From Gammaproteobacteria bacterium (GTDB taxonomy: Bacteria; Pseudomonadota; Gammaproteobacteria; Pseudomonadales; Halieaceae), in assembly GCA_029859085.1 (NCBI GenBank), contig JAOUDU010000251.1, forward strand, positions 1 to 5,158: a stretch of DNA of 5,158 nt, given 5' to 3'. Shown here in pieces: positions 1 through 5,158 of this stretch. Numbering within the stretch: position 1 is the stretch's first letter; every line of letters begins with the position of its first letter. Both the position numbers and the translations under genes were made by a program. The notes below the pieces were generated by a model. It had not been told where the DNA came from and made no database searches. It saw only the letters and a list, made by a program, of their open reading frames with translations.

Positions 1-48
1 CCGGGCGATCACAGGTCTCCCTGCACAAATAACGCATAACGACAACTC

Positions 49-54
49 AAGGGG
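49..54 (+). promoter_or_regulatory. Shine-Dalgarno of the TonB-dependent receptor
   Basis: AAGGGG lies six bases before the ATG at 61 and supports that start over the in-frame Met codons at residues 20, 22 and 23, which would remove most of the signal peptide. The 60 bases available upstream show no convincing -35/-10 pair, so the promoter probably lies partly or wholly outside the window. Confidence 0.75.
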
Positions 55-60
55 TGCACC

Positions 61-2853
61 ATGTTTAGCAAATCCAGACTCTCAATAGCCGTTGGCGCCG
101 CGCTTGGTATTTCGTCCATGACGATGATGCCGGCAAACGCCCAGGATGCCAGCGCCAACCAACTTGAAGAAGTTATCATAACCGGTTCACGCATTGCCCG
201 TACCGGCGTCGATACGCCGACACCTGTTACCACACTCGATGCAGATTCGATGCGAATTTCCGCCAATGTGAGCCTGGGGACGACCCTGCTCGAGCTGCCC
301 CAGACTGGCAATGTCAGTGGCGTCAGCGACAGCACCTCTAATTTCACGGTCAGCGCTGCTGGAATTAGTACGATCGACCTGCGCAACCTGGGCCCCCAGC
401 GCACCCTTGTGCTGGTCAATGGCCGCCGCCACGTGGGTGGTGATTCTGAGAATCCTTCGGCAGTGGATCTGAACTCTATTCCGGATGCATTTGTCGAGCG
501 GGTCGAGCTTATTACCGGTGGTGCCTCGGCGGTCTATGGTTCTGACGCGATGGCCGGCGTGATTAACATCATTACCAAGAAGAACTTTGAGGGGTTTGAG
601 ATCAACGGCCAGTACGGAGAGTCGGATGAGAATGACGGCGAGAACAAACGCATTGATCTCACCTGGGGCAGCACCTTTGAGGGAGACCGCGGTTACGCCA
701 TTGTCAATTTTGGCTATAACAAGGTCGAAGATATTTTTGCCAAGGATCGAGGTATCAGTGACGAGTGCCTGGATGATAATGGCAAGCGAGACAACCAGTG
801 CTACAGTTCGTTTGCACCAAAAGGCACGATTTTAACCGACACCCGTGACCTGACCCAGGCCGCTGACGGCAGCTGGACCAAGGACTTTGACCGGGTCGAG
901 GACGGCTTCAACCGAGGCGCATACCGCAAGCTTCAGGTGCCACTCGAGCAGAAGTCGTTTGCGGCTAACGCATCCTACAAGATCAACGAATACGTCAACG
1001 TGTTCGGCGAGATGTCTTATACACAAACCGAATCCGACAGCGCCCTCGAACCAACCATCACCGGCTTGTTTATCACCGTTGGTGATAACGACCTCGTGTT
1101 GCCGGGCGACAACCCCTTCATACCCCAGGGTGTGATCGACCAGTTTGCCATAGAGGGTGTCAACCTTCCCGATGAAGATGTCGACCTCTACTTCCTCAAG
1201 CGGTTTACGGAACTCGGCCCGCGTATTACGGAACCTAGCCGCGAGACGGCACGTATGCTGGCGGGCTTCGACGGCTTACTGAAAAACGGCTGGGCCTGGG
1301 AAACTTACTATCAGTACGGCCAGAACGACCAGACCCAAAACAACTCAAACGACTTCAATACATTGTACTTCCAGCAGTCGCTTCAAGCAGAGGCAGACCC
1401 GGACAACCCCGGTGGATACCGCTGTAAAGATGCTCTGGCCCGTTCTCTTGGTTGTGTGCCGATGGATATCTTCGGTGAGGGGTCCATCAGCCAGGAAGCG
1501 GTAGATTATGTTCGGGCGACCGCTATCAACAGCCAGAAAATAGAACAGCATGTAGCTGCGTTCAGTATCACAGGGGATGCGTTTGAATTGCCAGCCGGTA
1601 CGCTGAACTGGGCTGCAGGCTATGAATACCGCAAGGAGAAGCTCGACACCCGTTTTGATGCGTTGCGGGCCGCCGGCCTGAGTTCCGCCAACGCCACCCA
1701 GCCGGTAAAAGGTGATTACGATGTCAACGAAGTATACGCCGAGATCAATGTGCCGGTCCTTGAATCGGTTGAGATTGACGCGGCCTACCGCTACGCGGAC
1801 TACTCTACCATCGGCGACGTGGACTCGTGGAAAATTGGCGCCAACTGGGATATCAAAACCCTGGACCTGCGACTGCGTTCTACTTACTCGGTAGCTAACC
1901 GCGCGCCGAACCTGGCAGAGCTGTATGACCCGGGCAGTGAAACCTTCGAATCCTTCGTGGATCCCTGTACGGACCAGGGCGTCGCCGCCGGATCTACTAC
2001 CCAGCAAAACTGTATCTCGGTTGGAATTCCGCCGGGCTATGACCCGGGTGTAAACGGCCAGTCGGCTGGCGGCTTGCAATCCGGTAACACCAACCTGACT
2101 GAAGAAGAGGCGGAGACCATGACCGCTGGTTTTGTCTACCAGCCCACCTGGTTTGAAGGAGCCTCTTTGACCGTTGATTATTGGGACATCGAGATAAAAG
2201 ACGCCGTCGAATTGATCGACCCCCAGGTCAAGCTGCAAAATTGTTATGGCGCGAACAATTTTCCCGATAATTCATTCTGTAACGGAATCACACGTGGGGG
2301 ATCGGAAATCAATTACGTGATCAAGCGGCTTGACTTCGGTCTCGAGAATATCGGCAAGCTGGAGACCAACGGTACTGACCTGGAATTCAATTACATCACC
2401 GATAGCAGCGTGGGCACCTGGCACGGTACCATCCTGGGAGTCTGGACCGATGAGTTTAAGCGTACCATCAGTGGCATTCCCGACGATGATTCTGAAGAGC
2501 CTGGCTACCAGGAGTGGAAATGGAACACGCGCTTGTCTTGGAGCACGGGTCCCTGGCAGCTGGCCTGGACCAGCCGTTACCTGGGCGAGGGCATTGTTGA
2601 TCCCAATCTGGAAGGTATTATCGCGGATAACAAGCTCGATTCGGTGTGGTACCAGGACTTGTATGCAGCCTATAACCTCGAGTTCCAAGGTAGCCAGGTT
2701 GAGTTTTATATCGGCGGTAACAACGTGACTGATGAGGATGCGCCTTACGTTCCCTCTGAGTCTGCCAATCAAACCACCGGTACCGCTACCGCGGCAGGAG
2801 TATTCGACGTGATTGGGCGCTACTACTATGCAGGTTTTCGGGCGCACTTCTAG
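61..2853 (+). CDS. TonB-dependent outer-membrane receptor, substrate unknown
   Basis: A complete 930-residue receptor expected to import a ligand (siderophore, oligosaccharide or other nutrient) across the outer membrane using TonB/ExbBD energy. Visible parts: a Sec signal peptide at residues 1-27 with a likely cut after ANA27; a TonB-box-like LEEVIITGSRI at 35-45, with no STN signalling domain before it; a plug at about 50-175 with IDLRNLGPQRTLVLVNGRR (105-123), VERVELITGGASAVYGSDA (145-163) and AGVINIITKK (165-174); then a beta-barrel to a terminal aromatic strand ending in Phe930, the usual BamA recognition end. GGNNVTDEDAP (885-895) resembles the conserved segment near the end of such barrels. 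All eight cysteines seen form four close pairs (236/247, 455/465, 636/651, 728/740), probably loop disulfides. The ATG is supported by AAGGGG six bases upstream and an in-frame TAA at 37-39. Absence of STN argues against surface signalling through an anti-sigma factor. No transporter or regulator lies beside it, so the ligand cannot be inferred. Confidence 0.95.
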   Translation: MFSKSRLSIAVGAALGISSMTMMPANAQDASANQLEEVIITGSRIARTGVDTPTPVTTLDADSMRISANVSLGTTLLELPQTGNVSGVSDSTSNFTVSAAGISTIDLRNLGPQRTLVLVNGRRHVGGDSENPSAVDLNSIPDAFVERVELITGGASAVYGSDAMAGVINIITKKNFEGFEINGQYGESDENDGENKRIDLTWGSTFEGDRGYAIVNFGYNKVEDIFAKDRGISDECLDDNGKRDNQCYSSFAPKGTILTDTRDLTQAADGSWTKDFDRVEDGFNRGAYRKLQVPLEQKSFAANASYKINEYVNVFGEMSYTQTESDSALEPTITGLFITVGDNDLVLPGDNPFIPQGVIDQFAIEGVNLPDEDVDLYFLKRFTELGPRITEPSRETARMLAGFDGLLKNGWAWETYYQYGQNDQTQNNSNDFNTLYFQQSLQAEADPDNPGGYRCKDALARSLGCVPMDIFGEGSISQEAVDYVRATAINSQKIEQHVAAFSITGDAFELPAGTLNWAAGYEYRKEKLDTRFDALRAAGLSSANATQPVKGDYDVNEVYAEINVPVLESVEIDAAYRYADYSTIGDVDSWKIGANWDIKTLDLRLRSTYSVANRAPNLAELYDPGSETFESFVDPCTDQGVAAGSTTQQNCISVGIPPGYDPGVNGQSAGGLQSGNTNLTEEEAETMTAGFVYQPTWFEGASLTVDYWDIEIKDAVELIDPQVKLQNCYGANNFPDNSFCNGITRGGSEINYVIKRLDFGLENIGKLETNGTDLEFNYITDSSVGTWHGTILGVWTDEFKRTISGIPDDDSEEPGYQEWKWNTRLSWSTGPWQLAWTSRYLGEGIVDPNLEGIIADNKLDSVWYQDLYAAYNLEFQGSQVEFYIGGNNVTDEDAPYVPSESANQTTGTATAAGVFDVIGRYYYAGFRAHF

Positions 2854-2885
2854 TACCCATCTGTCTTACCCGCCGGTAGTTGAGC

Positions 2886-2918
2886 AAAAAATGACCGCCC
2901 CTCGGGGCGGTTTTTTTT
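2886..2918. terminator. Bidirectional intrinsic terminator between convergent genes
   Basis: The core stem is CCGCCC (2895-2900) paired with GGGCGG (2905-2910) around a CTCG loop. It is followed on the plus strand by eight T (2911-2918) and preceded by six A (2886-2891). On the plus strand it ends the receptor transcript 33 bases past its stop codon. Read on the minus strand, the same stem is followed by TCA and then six T, so it can also end serA transcription about 125 bases past the serA stop. Confidence 0.93.
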
Positions 2919-2994
2919 GGCGTGGTGGGCAAGCCTGTGAAGATGTGCTCGTTTACGCTGAGGTCTTGTAATCATTGGCGACCGGGCAGTCAAG

Positions 2995-3010
2995 ATTTGA
3001 CAGGTCAAAT
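2995..3010. repeat. Inverted repeat ATTTGAC-AG-GTCAAAT behind serA
   Basis: Seven-base arms (2995-3001 and 3004-3010) are exactly complementary around a two-base centre. The element lies in the 188-bp gap between the receptor and serA, about 30 bases past the serA stop. No T-tract follows on either strand, so it does not look like a terminator. The size and symmetry would suit a dimeric regulator's operator, but no target gene is obvious, and a chance palindrome cannot be excluded. Confidence 0.4.
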
Positions 3011-3041
3011 ACCCCCGGCGTTAATTGTTGAGCGTCAGGAT

Positions 3042-4271
3042 CTAGAACAGCACCCGGCAGCGAATAGTCCCCTCGATACTTGCCAGGCGCGAAAGGGCCA
3101 TGTCGCTGTATTCCGCCTCGATATCGATAACCACGTAGCCGACGGCCTCATTGGTCTGCAGGAACTGTGCCGCCACGTTCACGTTGTTGTCGGAGAACAC
3201 CCGGTTGATCGCACCCATGATGCCTGGGGTGTTGTGGTGGATGTGCAGCAGGCGATGGCTGCCCTCATGTGGCGGTAAAGCCACTTCCGGGAAGTTGACC
3301 GAAGAGGTGCTGGTGCCGTTATCGCTGTAGCGGGCAAGTTTTTCCGCCACCTCGGTGCCTATATTTTCCTGGGCCTCGATAGTGCTGCCGCCGATGTGGG
3401 GGGTAAGGAACGTATTGTCGAAACGGCGCAGCGGCGACATGAACTCCTCGTCGTTGGAACGCGGTTCCACCGGGAACACGTCGATGGCCGCGCCGCCGAG
3501 CCTGCCGCTTTCAAGCTGTTCGGCCAGCGCGTCGATATCGACCACGGTACCGCGGGAGGCGTTGATAAGAATACTGCCCGGTTTGATCTGTGCCAGTTGG
3601 GCGGCGCCGATCATATTCCCGGTAGAGCGGTTCTCGGGTACGTGCAGGCTGACCACGTCGGAGCTGGCGAGCAACTGCTGCAGGCTCGCGACCTGGCGGG
3701 CGTTACCCATCGGCAGCTTGTTTACCACGTCGAAGAACTGCACCTGCATGCCCAGTCCCTCGGCGATCACGCCCAGCTGCATGCCGATATTGCCGTAGCC
3801 GATGATGCCCAGTTTCTTGCCGCGGATTTCAAAGGAATTGGCGGCAGTTTTCAGCCACACCCCGCGATGGGCAGCGGCGTTTTTCTCCGCCACGCCGCGC
3901 AGCAGCAGGATGGCCTCGGCGATCACGAGCTCGGCCACGCTGCGGGTATTGGAAAAGGGCGCGTTGAAGACCGCGACGCCCTTGCTGGTGGCTGCCTTGA
4001 GGTCCACCTGGTTGGTGCCGATACAGAAGCAGCCCACCGCCACCAGTTTTTTCGCGGCCTCGAAAATCTCCGCGGTGAGCTGGGTGCGCGAGCGGACGCC
4101 CACGAAGTGCGCATCGCTGATGGCTGCCATGAGCTCCTCCGGCGGCAGTGCTTTCTGGTGCGACTCGATATTCTGGTAGCCGGCCCGTTGCAGGGTCTCC
4201 ACCGCCGAGGGGTGGACACCCTCCAGCAACAAAAAGCGGATTTTGCTCTTGTCCAGCGACTTCGGGGCCAT
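3042..4271 (-). CDS. serA: D-3-phosphoglycerate dehydrogenase (serine-sensitive type)
   Basis: First enzyme of the phosphorylated serine pathway: cytosolic, NAD-dependent oxidation of 3-phosphoglycerate to 3-phosphohydroxypyruvate. The 409 residues align almost without gaps to the 410-residue E. coli SerA as I recall it, from MAPKSLDKSKIRFLLLEGVH to GTIRCRVLF. Visible: substrate-site Arg60; Rossmann GYGNIG at 158-163 with Asp181 as the NAD-ribose-binding acid; catalytic Arg240 (NASRGTVVD), Glu269 (VFPVEP) and His292 (TPHIGGST); a C-terminal ACT domain at about 340-409. The ACT serine-binding residues His345, Asn347 and Asn365 (E. coli 344, 346 and 364 in mature numbering) are kept, so feedback inhibition by L-serine is expected. 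Members of this type also reduce 2-oxoglutarate to D-2-hydroxyglutarate. The reading frame stays open 60 codons further upstream to an ATG at 4451, but that extension would overlap the divergent gene and has no family support. The chosen ATG gives the family length and has AAGGA 11 bases upstream, a rather long spacing. Confidence 0.97.
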   Translation of the reverse strand: MAPKSLDKSKIRFLLLEGVHPSAVETLQRAGYQNIESHQKALPPEELMAAISDAHFVGVRSRTQLTAEIFEAAKKLVAVGCFCIGTNQVDLKAATSKGVAVFNAPFSNTRSVAELVIAEAILLLRGVAEKNAAAHRGVWLKTAANSFEIRGKKLGIIGYGNIGMQLGVIAEGLGMQVQFFDVVNKLPMGNARQVASLQQLLASSDVVSLHVPENRSTGNMIGAAQLAQIKPGSILINASRGTVVDIDALAEQLESGRLGGAAIDVFPVEPRSNDEEFMSPLRRFDNTFLTPHIGGSTIEAQENIGTEVAEKLARYSDNGTSTSSVNFPEVALPPHEGSHRLLHIHHNTPGIMGAINRVFSDNNVNVAAQFLQTNEAVGYVVIDIEAEYSDMALSRLASIEGTIRCRVLF

Positions 4272-4282
4272 TGCGGTTGGGG

Positions 4283-4287
4283 TCCTT
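4283..4287 (-). promoter_or_regulatory. Probable weak ribosome binding site of serA
   Basis: On the minus strand AAGGA precedes the ATG at 4271 with an 11-base gap, longer than the usual 5-9. It is the only purine-rich Shine-Dalgarno-like stretch near this start. The spacing suggests modest initiation, or that the leader structure matters. Confidence 0.5.
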
Positions 4288-4344
4288 GAAAACTGTACTG
4301 GGGTTGGCGCCACGCGGCTGTCTGCGCGGGACTGCCCGTGGGGG

Positions 4345-4375
4345 AAAAAACGGCGCGTATGGTACCATACGCGCC
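4345..4375 (-). terminator. Perfect 24-bp palindrome plus T6 in the serA leader: attenuator, terminator or operator
   Basis: GGCGCGTATG (4352-4361) and its exact complement CATACGCGCC (4366-4375) flank a GTAC loop, giving a 10-bp GC-rich stem. On the minus strand, toward serA, the stem is followed by G and then six T (4345-4350), the form of an intrinsic terminator. On the plus strand it is followed by C-rich sequence with no T-tract. It sits about 75 bases before the serA start. It could attenuate serA, stop antisense transcription arriving from the divergent gene, or act as a DNA operator. The structure is seen directly; the role is inference. Confidence 0.6.
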
Positions 4376-4404
4376 CCCCGAAACAGCGCCCTGTGAAAAT
4401 TACC

Positions 4405-4410
4405 GGAGGT
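4405..4410 (+). promoter_or_regulatory. Shine-Dalgarno fixing the GTG start at 4418
   Basis: GGAGGT lies seven bases before GTG, a near-ideal site. An in-frame TGA at 4394-4396 closes the frame upstream, and the first in-frame ATG is 160 codons further on, inside the conserved FAD domain. GTG at 4418 is therefore the start. Confidence 0.9.
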
Positions 4411-4417
4411 AGGCCAA

Positions 4418-5158
4418 GTGACACCCATCGACAACACCATCCTGGCGGCACTGGCCGATATTGTCGGGGCCGACAGGGTGCTTACCGATGCGGATTCACT
4501 GCTGCAGTACGGTCGTGACTGGACCCGTGCCTATACGCCCCACGCCGGGGCGGTTGTGCTGCCGTCGACCGTTGCCGAGGTGCAGGACATCGTGCGCCTG
4601 GCCGCCCGGGAGCAGCTGGCGATCGTACCCTCCGGGGGGCGCACCGGCCTCAGCGCCGGTGCGGTGGCCCGCAACGGCGAACTGGTGCTGGCGCTGGACC
4701 GGCTCAACCGGATAGAGGATTTCAACCCGGTGGATCGCACCGTGCGCTGCGGCGCCGGCGTGGTCACCGGGCAGTTGCAGCAATTCGCCGAGGCGCAGGG
4801 ACTGTTTTACCCGGTGGACTTCGCCTCCAGCGGCTCCAGCCAGATCGGCGGCAATATTTCCACCAACGCCGGCGGCATCAAGGTCATCCGCCACGGCATG
4901 ACCCGGGACTGGGTGGCCGGCCTCAAGCTCGTGACCGGCACCGGCGAGCTGCTCGACCTGAACCGCGGCCTGGTCAAGAACAACGCCGGCTACGACCTGC
5001 GCCAGCTCGTGATCGGCGCCGAGGGCACACTGGGAATCGTGGTGGAAGCGACCATGTCCCTGTCGCGCCCGCCGCAGAACCTCGCGGTGATGGTGCTGGG
5101 GGTCCCCGATATGGCGTCGATCATGGCGGTGCTGGCCTCCTTCCAGGGCAGTATCGAG
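4418..5158 (+). CDS. FAD-linked D-2-hydroxyglutarate dehydrogenase-type oxidase, 5' part
   Basis: The first 247 residues of an FAD-binding (PCMH/GlcD-type) 2-hydroxyacid dehydrogenase, cut by the window end; full members have about 460-470 residues. The FAD domain spans about residues 39-217, with PSGGRTGLSAGAVA (71-84), the FYPVDFASSGSSQIGGNIST stretch (130-149), NAGGIKVIRHG (150-160), KNNAGYDLRQL (187-197) and GAEGTLGIVVEATMSL (200-215). This resembles D-2-hydroxyglutarate dehydrogenases more than glycolate or D-lactate oxidases, but the substrate-binding, metal-binding C-terminal half is not visible. Divergent placement beside serA matches Pseudomonas, where this enzyme re-oxidises the D-2-hydroxyglutarate made by SerA and passes electrons to electron-transfer flavoprotein; that role is inferred here. 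The visible codons are strongly G/C-ending, unlike the receptor gene. Alternatives are another GlcD-family oxidase acting on a different 2-hydroxyacid. Confidence 0.9.
   Translation, partial: MTPIDNTILAALADIVGADRVLTDADSLLQYGRDWTRAYTPHAGAVVLPSTVAEVQDIVRLAAREQLAIVPSGGRTGLSAGAVARNGELVLALDRLNRIEDFNPVDRTVRCGAGVVTGQLQQFAEAQGLFYPVDFASSGSSQIGGNISTNAGGIKVIRHGMTRDWVAGLKLVTGTGELLDLNRGLVKNNAGYDLRQLVIGAEGTLGIVVEATMSLSRPPQNLAVMVLGVPDMASIMAVLASFQGSIE

Larger units (their letters stand above)
4272..4417. promoter_or_regulatory. Divergent intergenic region serA / D-2-hydroxyglutarate dehydrogenase
   Basis: These 146 bases separate two genes that start outward in opposite directions, so promoters for both are expected here or just inside the 5' ends. 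I found no clear -35/-10 pair in either direction. The one striking element is the 24-bp palindrome at 4352-4375, whose centre TATGGTACCATA contains a -10-like TATGGT on each strand. The serA side is GC-rich with further short complementary stretches, so a structured leader RNA is possible. Confidence 0.6.

Noticed and set aside
1..60. Promoter of the receptor gene
   Set aside because: A CATAAC at 35-40 resembles a -10 element but has no -35 at the right distance and lies very close to the ribosome binding site.
1921..2050. Repeated TATGACCCGGG in the receptor gene (near 1924 and 2038)
   Set aside because: Both copies encode YDPG in loop regions with the same reading phase; an 11-base match in coding sequence is explained by the shared peptide and codon choice.
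1345..2238. Long minus-strand open frame (297 codons) inside the receptor gene
   Set aside because: It lies fully antisense to a well-supported receptor and its translation has no recognisable domain, so it is a shadow frame.
2922..3278. Plus-strand open frame of 118 codons in the gap behind serA
   Set aside because: It starts at a GTG right after the terminator, has no clear ribosome binding site, and runs mainly antisense to the serA 3' end. The promoter-like hexamers at 2997-3025 lie inside it, not before it.
3396..4289. Long plus-strand open frame (297 codons) opposite serA
   Set aside because: It is antisense to serA, whose catalytic and ACT residues are all intact; the frame is open because of high GC content.
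4272..4451. 60-residue N-terminal extension of SerA
   Set aside because: It would overlap the start of the divergent dehydrogenase and run through the palindrome, and it does not resemble SerA; the ATG at 4271 gives the normal family length.

Overview
The window looks like a chromosomal segment of a Gram-negative gammaproteobacterium, plausibly a marine or Pseudomonas/Cellvibrionales-like lineage. This is inferred from three things: an outer-membrane TonB-dependent receptor, a SerA protein that aligns almost without gaps to the Escherichia coli enzyme, and a divergent serA / D-2-hydroxyglutarate dehydrogenase pair of the kind known from Pseudomonas. The genus cannot be fixed from the sequence alone.

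Layout. Positions 61-2853 (+) hold a complete 930-residue TonB-dependent outer-membrane receptor with signal peptide, TonB box, plug, barrel and terminal Phe. A strong bidirectional intrinsic terminator at about 2886-2918 separates it from the convergent serA (3042-4271, -), a complete 409-residue D-3-phosphoglycerate dehydrogenase. A 146-bp intergenic region (4272-4417) carries a perfect 24-bp palindrome followed by six T on the serA strand. Beyond it an FAD-linked oxidase of the D-2-hydroxyglutarate dehydrogenase type starts with GTG at 4418 (+) and runs off the window end; 247 residues are visible.

How the genes work together. SerA opens serine biosynthesis by oxidising 3-phosphoglycerate. 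The enzyme is known also to reduce 2-oxoglutarate to D-2-hydroxyglutarate, and a D-2-hydroxyglutarate dehydrogenase returns this to 2-oxoglutarate. The divergent pair therefore makes metabolic sense. The receptor is a separate transcription unit with its own terminator, shows no functional link to the serine genes, and its substrate is not predictable here.

Most of the window is ordinary. The points that deserve a second look are the palindrome/terminator-like element in the serA leader and, at lower weight, an inverted repeat with promoter-like hexamers behind serA and the four local cysteine pairs of the receptor. I found no defence system, mobile element, CRISPR array, tRNA or rRNA.
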